Positions 9,605-18,821 of a stretch of DNA of 47,169 nt are shown here, piece by piece; position 1 is the first letter of the stretch, and the number at the start of each line of letters is the position of its first letter. The stretch is from contig JASEGS010000012.1 of the NCBI GenBank assembly GCA_030017995.1, forward strand, positions 1-47,169. The letters are read 5' to 3'. Below the pieces are notes generated by a model. That model was not told the DNA's origin and did not search any database. It was given only the letters and a program-made list of their open reading frames with translations. The stretch comes from Thermodesulfovibrionales bacterium. Its GTDB lineage: Bacteria > Nitrospirota > Thermodesulfovibrionia > Thermodesulfovibrionales > Dissulfurispiraceae. Both the position numbers and the translations under genes were made by a program.

Positions 9605-12011
9605 AAGACAGAAGAGCAGAAGAGCAGAAGAGCAGAAAACAGAAAAAAAGATAAAGAAAACTGCAGAACAGATACTTGCCATACATGGAAAGACTGCCAT
9701 CATTAAAGGCAATGTGAATGGCAGCAGGGTTCCTTCCAGAATCCTTGAAGAGTACATACAACAGGCTGTTAATGATGGGGCGCGCGAGCTTCATATAATT
9801 GCTGACGGACAGCACGGAATCGGCGGAAGAATTTGGCCGAGAGGAGAGAATGTAAAGATAACCATTGAAGGACCTCTTGGTCAGAGATGCGGAAGCATGG
9901 GCATGGAGGGGACTGAGATAGTTGTCAAAAACAGCTCTTCAGACGACATAGGCTGGATAAACTGCGGCGCAAAGATAACAGTGCTCGGCGATGTAACAAA
10001 CGGCGCATGGAATGCTGCTGCACAGGGAATACTGTATGTGCAGGGAAGCGGCGGAGCACGGTGCGATACGATGACAAAGCATAACCCGCGTTTTGAGCCT
10101 CCGCAATCATGGTATTTCAGAAATGTCGGAGATTCATTTGCCGAGTTCAAGGCCGGAGGCATCGCAGTAGTCTGCGGAGTGAATCCGAGAAATCCTAATA
10201 ACATTTTAGGCTACCGTCCATGCGTAGGCATGGTGGGCGGAACAATATATTTCAGAGGACCTATTCAGGGATACAGCGAAAAGGATGTAAAACTCCTCGA
10301 CCTCACAGAGCAGGACTGGCAGTGGCTCAAGACAAACATGAAGCCATATCTCGAAGCCATTGACAAGATGGAGCATTACAAAGAGCTTACCCGCTCGGCT
10401 GATGACTGGAAAAAGCTTATGGCGTATACGCCCCAGGAAAAGAGAGCAAGGAAGTGGTTCAAGATGTCCACTTCCGAATTTAGAAAAAATCAATGGGAGG
10501 CATCGGTCGGACAGGGCGGAATATTTGCGGAATATCTTGACCATGAGCTGACCCTATTGCCTTATATCACCACGGGCAATGATAGAAGAAACATGCCTGT
10601 ATGGGCAAACGAGAAATACGCGCCTCCATGCGCATACGCATGCCCTACCTACATACCGTCTCACAAAAGGGCAACGCTCATAAGACAGGGAAGATTGCAG
10701 GAGGCTCTGGAGCTTGTATTACAGTACAGCCCACTCCCGGCAACGGTCTGCGGAGAGATATGCCCTAACCTCTGCATGCAGAGCTGCACTCGCGGACATC
10801 TCGACAAGCCATTAAAGATAGACGAGTTCGGAAGCCTTGCTCTTGAATTGCCTGCGCCCAAAAAAGCCGCGCCTACAGGACATAAGCTAGCCGTTATCGG
10901 AGGCGGACCCGCTGGGATGTCCGCAGCATGGCAGCTTGCGTTAAAAGGCCATACAGTAGAAATTTATGAGGCATCAGGAAATCTTGGCGGAAAAGTCGAG
11001 CTCTGCATACCAAGAGAGCGCCTGCCTCATCAGATATTAGAAAAAGAGGTTTCGAGATTTAAAGAACTCGGAGTGAATATCCATCTCAATGTAAAGGTTG
11101 ATAAGGAAAAATTTAACGAGATATACAAAAACAATGAAGTCGTAATAGTAGCCTGCGGAGCACATCAGCCGAGAAAGATAGCATTCCCCGGCTCTGAGGA
11201 AATAATATCCGCATATGATTTCCTCAGAGACATAAACGAAGGAAAGCATCCCAATCTGAAAGACAAAAAGGTTGTCGTTATCGGCGCTGGAAATGTCGGA
11301 ATGGATGTATGCTCGGAGGCATTCAACTACGGGGCCGAATCCGTAACTGCGATAGACATACAAAAGCCTGCTGCATTCGGGGTAGAGATGGAGATCGCAA
11401 AGTCCAAAGGCACGCAGATAGTATGGCCTAAGCTCACAGAGCGTTACGACACAAAAAACAAGAAGCTCTATTTCAAAGACGGCTCATCTATGGATGCAGA
11501 TGTGGTTATCATATCAATCGGAGATGTGCCTGAGATCGGCTTCCTGCCGCAAAGTATCCATACGGAAAGAGGCTGGATCAAGACAAATGAAAACTTCCAG
11601 ACATCGGATGTAAAGGTATTTGCCATTGGAGATGTAACTGCTCTCGGTCTCGTAACCCACGCAATCGGCCACGGAAGGGTTGTTGCAGAAAACATACATT
11701 ATCTCGTAAGCCATGCCCCGAGATTTCCTGAGATCAAGCAGGTCATCCCTTACGAAAGGATAAAGACCGAATACTATGATATATGCAAGGGAGATTTTAC
11801 GCCCGAGAATGAGGCAGAGAGGTGCATGTCATGCGCCACATGCCGGGACTGCCACATGTGTGAGGCGACCTGTTACTGGGGAGCTATAAGCAGAGTCGAG
11901 CATGAAGACGGCTCTTATGAATATGTCGTGGATGATAATCTGTGCATCGGCTGCGGATTCTGCGCTGGCATCTGCCCCTGCGGCGTATGGGAGATGGTGG
12001 AGAATATATAA
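9594..12011 (+). CDS. fusion of glutamate synthase GXGXG domain, FAD/NADPH oxidoreductase and C-terminal ferredoxin
   Basis: Residues about 40-250 form the GltB-type GXGXG (beta-helix) domain (GGRIWPRGE, GQRCGSMGMEG, GGARCDTMTKHNP). Residues about 340-425 are the Cys-rich N-terminal part of the GltD family (CAYACPTYIPSHKRA..CGEICPNLC). FAD and NAD(P) sites follow at AVIGGGPAGMSAA and VVIGAGNVGMD. The last about 70 residues hold two iron-sulfur motifs (CRDCHMCEATC and CIGCGFCAGICPCG). It should pass electrons to the FMN subunit. Residues 4-20 are an R/Q/K/E-rich run encoded by an AG-only repeat (9605-9651) also seen elsewhere in the window; the true start could therefore lie downstream of 9594. 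Confidence 0.9.
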   Translation: MRAKRQKSRRAEEQKTEKKIKKTAEQILAIHGKTAIIKGNVNGSRVPSRILEEYIQQAVNDGARELHIIADGQHGIGGRIWPRGENVKITIEGPLGQRCGSMGMEGTEIVVKNSSSDDIGWINCGAKITVLGDVTNGAWNAAAQGILYVQGSGGARCDTMTKHNPRFEPPQSWYFRNVGDSFAEFKAGGIAVVCGVNPRNPNNILGYRPCVGMVGGTIYFRGPIQGYSEKDVKLLDLTEQDWQWLKTNMKPYLEAIDKMEHYKELTRSADDWKKLMAYTPQEKRARKWFKMSTSEFRKNQWEASVGQGGIFAEYLDHELTLLPYITTGNDRRNMPVWANEKYAPPCAYACPTYIPSHKRATLIRQGRLQEALELVLQYSPLPATVCGEICPNLCMQSCTRGHLDKPLKIDEFGSLALELPAPKKAAPTGHKLAVIGGGPAGMSAAWQLALKGHTVEIYEASGNLGGKVELCIPRERLPHQILEKEVSRFKELGVNIHLNVKVDKEKFNEIYKNNEVVIVACGAHQPRKIAFPGSEEIISAYDFLRDINEGKHPNLKDKKVVVIGAGNVGMDVCSEAFNYGAESVTAIDIQKPAAFGVEMEIAKSKGTQIVWPKLTERYDTKNKKLYFKDGSSMDADVVIISIGDVPEIGFLPQSIHTERGWIKTNENFQTSDVKVFAIGDVTALGLVTHAIGHGRVVAENIHYLVSHAPRFPEIKQVIPYERIKTEYYDICKGDFTPENEAERCMSCATCRDCHMCEATCYWGAISRVEHEDGSYEYVVDDNLCIGCGFCAGICPCGVWEMVENI
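9605..9651 (+). repeat. intragenic AG-rich minirepeat in the glutamate synthase fusion gene
   Basis: An almost pure A/G tract of AGAAGAGC and GAAAACAGAA units with GAGCAGAA repeated three times. It encodes residues 4-20 of the fusion protein. Confidence 0.8.
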
Positions 12012-12044
12012 CACCTTCAACTGAAATTCTTATTTTATTCTATA

Positions 12045-12073
12045 TTCGTTGCTTATGTCGTTCGGTTTATAAT
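12045..12073 (+). promoter_or_regulatory. possible promoter of the CsgG-like gene
   Basis: A perfect TATAAT (12068-12073) preceded at 17 bp by a weak -35 (TTCGTT, 12045-12050), and followed by a strong Shine-Dalgarno AGGAGGT at 12086-12092. It lies in the 80-bp gap after glutamate synthase. Confidence 0.45.
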
Positions 12074-12092
12074 AAACTGTTTATTAGGAGGT

Positions 12093-12924
12093 ATGGATTA
12101 TAAAAAGGTTAGTTTTTATTGTAATTTGCATGTTATTTATGGGAGGTTTAGCCTTTGCTCAACCAGAGGATGAAACCTATGGCAAAGATGTTAAAGAAAG
12201 AAAAATGAGCCTTCCTAAATGCGATGCGCCCATCGGCAAAGTCGTCGCAAAAGGGTTTAAATGTAAGGCAGCAGCCTGCTCTGGCAGCAGACTGGTCTTC
12301 TCCGGAGATAATACCATACAGCTTTCACCACAGGCGCTTGGAGATGGCATGTCAGACATGCTGCTAACCGCTCTATCTGAAACAGGATGTTTTGAGGTTT
12401 ATGAAAGAGAGGCATTAAAAGAGATTGAGGAAGAATTAAGAATGCTTGGAAAAACAGCGCAGAATACATTAAAAGGCGCTGATTTTCTTCTCACAGGTTC
12501 TATAACAGCCCTTGAAATGAATGCGTCAGGACAGGGAGGGGGAGCTGGTGGATTCGCTATACCCTTGCCTTTTATAGGCGGGATAGGAATTAAAGGAGGC
12601 AAAAGCGAGGCGCATATTGGGCTTGACCTCAGGATTATAAGGGTGAATGACGCCAAAATATTATTGAGCAAAGCAGTTGAAGGAAAATCAGGACGTTGGA
12701 ATTTTGGTGTAGGTGGATTTGGCTGGTTTGGCGGCGGCGGAGTCGGAGGATGGTTTGGCTCTTTCAAGAACACTCCTCTGGAAGAGGCAACGAGGGATGT
12801 AATCGCAGGCGCTGTCACATTGATAATTAATAACATGGCACGAAAAAATATTACCGGCACCATGCGGGTAGATGAATCAGGAAATGTAGTAACAGATAAC
12901 GGCGCAGGGTCTCCGGCAAATTAA
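12093..12924 (+). CDS. CsgG-family secreted protein with disputed start
   Basis: The body resembles the CsgG/HfaB family: SDMLLTALSETGCFEVYERE, then LRMLGKT..LKGADFLLTGSITALE, and after a Gly-rich stretch (about residues 130-160 and again 195-220) HIGLDLRIIRVNDAKIL and a final amphipathic helix. The family forms outer-membrane export pores or envelope-stress lipoproteins; its role here is unknown and no curli genes are visible. The Shine-Dalgarno AGGAGGT precedes an ATG at 12093 that is one base out of frame with the gene. Reading IIKRLVFIVICML from 12097 restores a perfect signal peptide. Either an extra G follows the ATG (indel), or translation begins at a rare ATT, or at the internal ATG 12130. 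Confidence 0.65.
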
Positions 12925-12945
12925 AAGCCTCTTTTATTTTGTTCT

Positions 12946-13022
<77 letters not shown>

Positions 13023-13107
13023 TGATATTCTTCTTGTTGCTGGATTTGGAAAGCAAGGGAATGTTATCATAATCAACTTTCTATTTTCGATTTTTGTTTT
13101 TTTACAA

Positions 13108-13181
13108 GCCCCCTTAGCTCAGTAGGATAGAGCACAGGTTTCCTAAACCTGGTGCCGCAGGTTCGACTCCTGCAGGGGGCA
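13108..13181 (+). tRNA. tRNA-Arg (CCT)
   Basis: Acceptor GCCCCCT/AGGGGGC with discriminator A, D-arm AGCTCAGTAGGATAGAGC, anticodon stem CAGGT/ACCTG with loop TTCCTAA giving anticodon CCT, T-arm GCAGG/CCTGC around TTCGACT. CCA is not encoded. It reads arginine codon AGG. Confidence 0.95.
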
Positions 13182-13276
13182 TTTAAATCATCTCATCAGA
13201 TCCTCTAAAGTTTGAAATTCATATTGCATACCCGAAATTTTAGTGATAGTATCTTTATAGGAGAGCGGTATTCATT

Positions 13277-15131
13277 ATGAAAGAGCTTGAAAATATCAGA
13301 GAAACGCTCGAATCAATCATTAATTATTCCAGGGATTTTATTTTTATCAAAGACACTGGTTTCAAATATATATTTGTTAATAAGGCATTTGAAAGATATT
13401 TTAAAACTGCATTAGAAAATATCATAGGCAAAACAGACTTTGACCTGTTTCCAACAGAGACAGCAGATATGTGCCGGGATAGCGATGAAAAAGCCCTTAA
13501 ATCTTCAGAGCCTGTTGAGGTCTACCAGCTTATAGGCGGAGAATATTTCCACACTATTAAACAAAGAATAGTTGATAAAAGCGGCAATATAACCGGACTG
13601 ATATCTGTAATCCGCAATATAACAACGCAAAAGAAAGCCGAAAATGAGAGGAACGAACTCCTCGACAATATGGAGAGGATCCTTGCCAATATACCTGTTG
13701 CCATTGCATATCTTGACATCAACTTCAATCTTCTTAAAGTAAATAATTACGCATGTGCCCTTTCAGGGCTTACCGAAAAAGATATTGTAGGAAAAACATG
13801 TTATGCCACATTTGGCGAATATGCTAATGACCCTTCAAAAACGGGGAGAGAAAAGATATGCAGTTTCTGCAAAATAGAGGAATGTTTAAAAACCAGAATG
13901 CCCATAGTTATGGAAAGACCTTTCATGGACAAGTTTATAAAGGTAACAGTTGTCCCGGAAATGGATGCAGACGGAAATATCTATCGTTTCCTTGAAATAG
14001 TTGAAGACATTACAGAAAACAAACGAAAGGAAACAGCACAGGCGCTGCTACAAAAGACAATTGACAGCGTTACTGATCCAATTATAGTCATCGGGCTTGA
14101 TCATGAGATAAAATTCATGAACCGCTTTGTCAGGGAAAATTATATTAAACATCATGACCTGTCAGAGGCATTAAAATGTCATAAGATTTTGCACCACAGC
14201 GATACCCCATGCGAAGGAACTGCGCATCCGTGTCCCTTAAAAGAGGTGTCCCAATCCATGAAGCCGGTAGCAGTCATACACGAACACTACCATGATGATG
14301 GAGAGAAGCGCATTATCGAAATAATCGCCTCACCCCTTTTTGAAAATGGCAACTTTATTGGCATCATAGAAACATCACGAGATATTACAGAGCACAAGAG
14401 GATGGAAGAAGAACTCCTAAATGCAAAGAAGCTTGAAGCTGTAAAAATTCTCGCTATGGGTATAGCCCATGATTTTAATAATTTGCTGACCAGCATAATG
14501 GGAAATATCTCCTTTGCAAAATCAAAACTCAGTCCGGATGACGCTAACTTTCATCTGCTTAACAGCGCAGAAAGGTCATCTTTACGCGCCAGTGACCTGA
14601 TAAACCAATTTACTGCATTTGCCATGGGAATGAAGACCGCTAAGAAAAAACTCTCAATCTCAAGTATCATCAATCACTTTGCCGCTGCAAGCAGCTCCAA
14701 CATTAAATGCAATCTTTTAATTCCAGCCGGCATCTGGATGATAAAGGCAGACGAGAAACAGATAAGCCATGTGCTTCATAATCTGATAACCAATGCTACG
14801 GATGTTATGTCAGATGGCGGGACAATCGAAATAATTGCTGAAAATGTTGTTATTGACAGCGGGCATGCTGCTGTCAGCAGCATGCCCGCTTACAAAAGGC
14901 AGATATATAAAGGTATCTGTAAAAGACCATGGTCCAGGAATCCCGGAGGAGTTTCTCGACAGGATATTTGACCCTTATTTTACAACAAAGGAACTCGGCA
15001 GCAGAAAAGGAACGGGTTTTGGTCTTTCAATATGTCATTCTATAATAAAGAATCATAATGGACTAATTACTGCGGAATCTAAAAACAACGCAGGCGCAAC
15101 ATTCCATATATATCTGCCCGCCTGCGAGTAA
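13277..15131 (+). pseudogene. PAS-domain sensor histidine kinase, frameshifted in the linker before the ATPase N-box region
   Basis: No TM segment is visible, so it is a cytoplasmic sensor. PAS domains occupy about residues 5-120, 125-250 and 255-375; the second and third contain Cys/His clusters (CSFCKIEECL; CHKILHHSDTPCEG). The phosphoacceptor motif MGIAHDFNNLL is near residue 395, and the N box (HNLITNATDVMSDGG) precedes residue 520. The first frame runs to 14971 but loses homology after about 14885; the frame ending at 15131 then continues KGRYIKVSVKDHGPGIPEEFLDRIFDPYFTT..GTGFGLS, the G1, F and G2 boxes. One extra C near 14885-14887 would explain the shift. It lies within a perfect inverted repeat. 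Confidence 0.85.
14858..14890. repeat. perfect 14-bp inverted repeat at the kinase frameshift
   Basis: AGCGGGCATGCTGC (14858-14871), loop TGTCA, then its exact reverse complement (14877-14890). The frame change of the histidine kinase falls inside the right arm. Removing one C from the CCC at 14885-14887 would restore the frame and make the arms imperfect. Confidence 0.9.
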
Positions 15132-15181
15132 AAATCATTCCGGCATGTTCTGCCCATTATCTGTTCATTATTTGAATATCC

Positions 15182-15409
15182 CTATACTGCTTCTACAGCC
15201 TTAACCTCAGGGATAGCCCTTTTCATCTCAGCCTCTATTCCGCCTTTTAAGGTCATTATAGACATAGGGCATGAACCGCAGGCGCCGAGGAGTTTGACCT
15301 TTACAACATCATTATCCGTTATCTCTATAAGCTCAACATTTCCGCCGTCCCTCTGAAGCATTGGCCTTATCCTGTTTATCACTTCCTCAACCTTTATCCT
15401 ATCAACCAT
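15182..15409 (-). CDS. NifU C-terminal-domain iron-sulfur scaffold protein
   Basis: A stand-alone NifU/Nfu domain of about 75 aa: VEEVINRIRPMLQRDGGNVELIEI and the CGSCP motif (GACGSCPMSIMTLKGGIE) holding the two cysteines that bind a bridging [4Fe-4S] cluster. It should store or transfer Fe-S clusters. I prefer the ATG at 15409 because the AAGGAGG Shine-Dalgarno lies at the right distance; longer starts up to 15430 overlap that site. It is transcribed convergently with the histidine kinase. No isc/suf genes are adjacent. Confidence 0.9.
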   Translation of the reverse strand: MVDRIKVEEVINRIRPMLQRDGGNVELIEITDNDVVKVKLLGACGSCPMSIMTLKGGIEAEMKRAIPEVKAVEAV

Positions 15410-15500
15410 TTTCATCCTCCTTAAGTTCAAAATCTATTGTTATTAGTATAACAGATTGTCAATAAACTGCTCTGATTTGTATCATACTATTTTTTTATCA

Positions 15501-15529
15501 TTGTTAAGAAATTTAAAATCAAATATAAT
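15501..15529 (+). promoter_or_regulatory. sigma70-type promoter for the four-TM protein and clpS
   Basis: TTGTTA (15501-15506), a 17-bp spacer and TATAAT (15524-15529), 40 bp before the next plus-strand start, which has a GGAGGAGG ribosome binding site. Confidence 0.65.
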
Positions 15530-15568
15530 GTTCTATAGTAAGCAATTAACTTTAAGGAGGAGGTCATT

Positions 15569-16033
15569 ATGCTCGTGCCTTTATTAATCGCTATCCATGT
15601 CATCGGCGTAGTCATATGGATTGGAGGTGTTGCCTTTGTTACCATGACAGTATTCCCGATGATAATAAGGATGGAAAGCTCTATGGAAAAGGTCCTATTC
15701 TTTCAGGGCGTTGAGCACAGGTTTGCAAAGATAGCAAAGCTATGTGTGCTCATCGCGGGACTCACTGGTGCATGGCTGCTTTCCATTACAGACAGATGGA
15801 GCATATTGTTTGAACGCGCCGGCGTCGGTCCCTCTGTTATGCTTGTCGTATGGGTATTTTATGTTCTCGTATTGCTATTTGAAGGCAGGTTGTTTAAGAT
15901 GATATTCCGCGGAGACGCTCAGCAGGATACAGCTAAAATATTTATCCGGCTTACAGCATTCCATTGGGTGGTTTTGGGCTTAAGCCTTATAGCCATATTT
16001 GTCGGCGTGCTATCCGCTCATGGAGGAATGTAG
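15569..16033 (+). CDS. four-TM membrane protein, CopD-like
   Basis: Four hydrophobic spans (about residues 2-27, 50-70, 88-108 and 128-150) separated by short polar loops. Histidines sit at the start of helix 1 (IAIHVIGVVIWIGG), in VEHRF before helix 2 and in FHWVV at helix 4, a layout like CopD-type or cytochrome-b-like small membrane proteins that may bind haem or copper. The function is unproven. It is followed 6 bp later by clpS, so the two are probably cotranscribed. Confidence 0.7.
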   Translation: MLVPLLIAIHVIGVVIWIGGVAFVTMTVFPMIIRMESSMEKVLFFQGVEHRFAKIAKLCVLIAGLTGAWLLSITDRWSILFERAGVGPSVMLVVWVFYVLVLLFEGRLFKMIFRGDAQQDTAKIFIRLTAFHWVVLGLSLIAIFVGVLSAHGGM

Positions 16034-16039
16034 CAGACT

Positions 16040-16333
16040 GTGAGAGCAGAGGTCATGGCTGAGAAAACATCAACGCTGACATATTCATCCGCATTCGTTA
16101 TAGAACCATGGAATGTCATATTATTAAATGATGACTGGCATACCTTTGAGGAGGTTATTGCACAGCTTATAAAGGCTATAAAATGCACGATGCAGAAGGC
16201 ATCAGAGATCGCATGGGAAGTGCATACAAAGGGCGAGGCAGTTTGTTATACAGGCCCAAAGGAGCGATGTGAGCTTGTGGCATCCATCCTTGAGGAGATA
16301 GAACTTGGAGTTAGAATTGAAAGAAGTGTTTAG
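16040..16333 (+). CDS. clpS: ATP-dependent Clp protease adaptor ClpS
   Basis: ClpS delivers N-degron substrates to ClpAP. The core NVILLNDDWHTFEEVIAQL is the family signature (LLNDDxxT), followed by A..IAWEVHTKGEAVCYTG and a C-terminal helix. It has 97 aa from a GTG start (16040); an ATG five codons later (16055) is an alternative. clpA is not adjacent. Confidence 0.92.
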   Translation: MRAEVMAEKTSTLTYSSAFVIEPWNVILLNDDWHTFEEVIAQLIKAIKCTMQKASEIAWEVHTKGEAVCYTGPKERCELVASILEEIELGVRIERSV

Positions 16334-16400
16334 TGCAACAAATCTATGAATAAAATTGGCTAAACCGGTATACTTTAAAAAATAATTTACAGGAGGTTAT

Positions 16401-16994
16401 ATGAGATTTCTTAAAGCAGGCATTGTAATTGTCTTAACCGTTTTATTCAGTTTATCCGCCTATGCAGAGATGAGACACAAAAAATTCACAAAAGAGGAGA
16501 TTAAGAAGATGACAGAGACAAAGGCTGTTATTGAGACAAAGTTTGGAAATATTGAACTTAAATTTTTCCCTGAAGTTGCGCCGAATCATGTGAACAATTT
16601 CATTGAACTATCAAAGAAAGGATTTTATGATGGCACGACATTCCACCGCATAATTCCCGGTTTCATGATACAAGGCGGGGATCCCAATTCAAAGGACATT
16701 GACAAGTCAAGGCATGGAACTGGAGGGCCGGGATACACTGTAAAGGCAGAATTCAATGACAAGCCCCACAAAAGAGGAACCCTCTCCATGGCGAGGGCTG
16801 CACATCCAGACAGCGCAGGCTCTCAGTTTTTCATATGCGTGGCAGATTCCTCTTTCCTTGACAGGCAATATAGTGTATTCGGCGAGGTGATTTCAGGCAT
16901 GGATGTAGCTGACAAAATAGTCAGCCAGCAGAGAGACAAGATGGACAATCCCATTGAAAGAATCGAGATGAAAATCAGAATAGTGGAAAAATGA
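16401..16994 (+). CDS. exported cyclophilin-type peptidyl-prolyl cis-trans isomerase
   Basis: A signal peptide (about residues 1-22, cleavage after AYA) precedes a cyclophilin domain of about 160 aa: FFPEVAPNHVNNFIELSKKGFYDGTTFHRIIPGFMIQGGDP, then GTLSMARAAHPDSAGSQFFICVADSSFLDRQYSVFGEV. The catalytic FHRIIPGFMIQGGD and QFFI blocks are intact, so an active periplasmic foldase is expected. The stop (TGA) overlaps the ATG of the next gene by 4 nt. A ribosome binding site AGGAGG precedes the ATG. Confidence 0.93.
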   Translation: MRFLKAGIVIVLTVLFSLSAYAEMRHKKFTKEEIKKMTETKAVIETKFGNIELKFFPEVAPNHVNNFIELSKKGFYDGTTFHRIIPGFMIQGGDPNSKDIDKSRHGTGGPGYTVKAEFNDKPHKRGTLSMARAAHPDSAGSQFFICVADSSFLDRQYSVFGEVISGMDVADKIVSQQRDKMDNPIERIEMKIRIVEK

Positions 16995-17941
16995 AACAAC
17001 AAGACGAATTAAAAGGGCTTAGAAAATTGTGGGGCGGCTTTTGGTCATCGAGGGTATTACTGACTGCCAATAACTTCAGGGTGTTTGATCAACTGAAATC
17101 TCAAAAAACAGCAGAGGAAATTTCAAAGGCCCTGAAAGCAAACAGAAGGGCAACAGAGATACTCTTCGATGCGCTCACAGGGCTCGGCCTTCTGAAAAAA
17201 TCAGGTGATAAATATAAAAATACTGCTATATCAAATAAATTCCTGACAAAAGACAGCCCTTATTATCAGGGTGACATTATAAGCCATGCAGATACCCTGT
17301 GGAAGAACTGGTCAGGCCTTGACGATGTAATAAAAACAGGCAAACCCAACAGACAAGCTCATAATCATGAAGCCTTCATCAAAGGCATGCACAACATCGC
17401 CTCTCTAAAAGCAAATGCAATAATAAAGGCTATAAATTTAAAAGGCGTGAAAAGGGCTCTTGATCTCGGCGGTGGACCCGGCACATACGCAATGGAAATG
17501 GCTAAAAAAGGCATCGCCGTGACGCTTTTTGATCTGCCACAGACCATAAAGATCGCAAAAGATATAATAAACAAGACAAAGTGCAAAGGCATAAATTTCA
17601 TGGAAGGCGATTTCGTAACAGATGATATAGGGAAAGGATATGACCTCATATTCATCAGTCAGGTTCTACATGCATATTCAGAAGGTGATTGCTTTAATCT
17701 CATCAAAAAATCAAAGCAAGCCCTCAATCCAGATGGCAGGATTGTAATTCAAGAATTTTATATTGACAAAAGCAGGACTATGCCGCCTCAAAGTGCCCTA
17801 TTTTCTGTAAACATGCTCGTGAATACAGAAGGCAGATGTTACTCTACTCAGGAAATAAAGCAGTGGCTTTCCAGAACAGGATTTAAACATATTAAAACAA
17901 AGATGCTCGAAGACAGTGTGCTGATATCAGGTGTGAATTAA
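16991..17941 (+). CDS. SAM-dependent O-methyltransferase-like protein (family 2 type)
   Basis: The N-terminal 90 residues look like the winged-helix dimerisation domain of the O-methyltransferase family 2 group (LTANNFRVFDQLKSQKTAEEISKAL..LLFDALTGLGLL pattern). SAM motif I is ALDLGGGPGTYAMEMA (about residue 158), with GDFVTDDIGKGYDLIFISQVLHA downstream. At 316 aa it has full length. The substrate cannot be told from sequence; relatives methylate small phenolics, tetrapyrrole precursors or other metabolites. It is translationally coupled to the isomerase gene but this need not mean a shared function. Confidence 0.8.
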   Translation: MKQQDELKGLRKLWGGFWSSRVLLTANNFRVFDQLKSQKTAEEISKALKANRRATEILFDALTGLGLLKKSGDKYKNTAISNKFLTKDSPYYQGDIISHADTLWKNWSGLDDVIKTGKPNRQAHNHEAFIKGMHNIASLKANAIIKAINLKGVKRALDLGGGPGTYAMEMAKKGIAVTLFDLPQTIKIAKDIINKTKCKGINFMEGDFVTDDIGKGYDLIFISQVLHAYSEGDCFNLIKKSKQALNPDGRIVIQEFYIDKSRTMPPQSALFSVNMLVNTEGRCYSTQEIKQWLSRTGFKHIKTKMLEDSVLISGVN

Positions 17942-17958
17942 TAAACATACAAAGGCTT

Positions 17959-18177
17959 CTAATCCACTCGTCCCTCTATTACCTTTTCCGATGTTTCCTT
18001 ATCTTCATCTCTGACTAAAATCTTTACCTCTCCAATTTTGCCGATATTCACAGGATAAGGGCTCACCTTTGAAGACCTTAAGACAACCGGAATTCCGCCG
18101 CTTTCAAGCAGGTCTTTTATCATCTCTGCCTCAAGCTGGTCATAGGTGATATATATTTCAACCCACTCCTCGCTCAC
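17959..18177 (-). CDS. DUF2007-type small protein
   Basis: 72 aa: [20 protein letters not shown], then [10 protein letters not shown] and [19 protein letters not shown]. This matches the putative signal-transducing protein family DUF2007, a ferredoxin-like alpha/beta fold that often follows metabolic genes. GTG start in a 4-nt GTGA overlap with the aldolase gene upstream, so it is the last gene of the minus-strand cluster. Confidence 0.8.
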   Translation of the reverse strand: MSEEWVEIYITYDQLEAEMIKDLLESGGIPVVLRSSKVSPYPVNIGKIGEVKILVRDEDKETSEKVIEGRVD

Positions 18178-18821
18178 TTACCCCTCACCTTTTCCCAATC
18201 CTTTAAAAACTTCTCTATACCAATATCTGTTAAAGGATGTTTGATAAGTTGTGTGATCACATTGTAAGGGATTGTGGCTACATCAGCTCCCATCTTCGCT
18301 GCTTCAACAACATGAAGTGGGTTCCTGATGCTCGCAACTATGACCTCTGTGTCAAACAGATAGTTTTCATAAATGTCCTGTATATTCCTGACAATCTCCA
18401 TGCCGGTATGGCTTATGTCATCAAGCCTTCCCACAAAAGGACTCACATATGTTGCGCCTGCTTTTGCAGCAAGCAATGCCTGACTGGGAGAAAAAATAAG
18501 GGTAACATTAGTCTTGATGCCCGCTGATGAAAGCCTTTTTACTGCCCTCAAACCATCTTCTGTCATTGGTATTTTAACGACTATATTGTTATGGATCTTT
18601 GCAAGTTCCTCTGCTTCCTTAACCATCTCGTCAGCCTTCATGCTCACAGCCTCTGCACTGATGGGTCCGTCAACAATGCTGCAAATTTCTTTCAGAAGTC
18701 CGACGGGTTCTCTATTCTCTTTTGAAATAAGGGACGGATTTGTTGTCACACCGTCAACCACTCCAAGCTCCCATGCCTTTTTAATCTCTTCAACATTTGC
18801 TGTGTCAATGAAAAATTTCAT
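18174..18821 (-). CDS. fsa: transaldolase-like fructose-6-phosphate aldolase
   Basis: Class I aldolase of the small transaldolase group (215 aa, compared with over 300 aa for classical transaldolase). The marks are [43 protein letters not shown] with the Schiff-base lysine, [31 protein letters not shown] and ATIPYNVI. The substrate could be fructose-6-phosphate or sedoheptulose-7-phosphate. It overlaps the YkgJ gene by 4 nt at its start and DUF2007 at its end. Confidence 0.92.
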   Translation of the reverse strand: MKFFIDTANVEEIKKAWELGVVDGVTTNPSLISKENREPVGLLKEICSIVDGPISAEAVSMKADEMVKEAEELAKIHNNIVVKIPMTEDGLRAVKRLSSAGIKTNVTLIFSPSQALLAAKAGATYVSPFVGRLDDISHTGMEIVRNIQDIYENYLFDTEVIVASIRNPLHVVEAAKMGADVATIPYNVITQLIKHPLTDIGIEKFLKDWEKVRGK

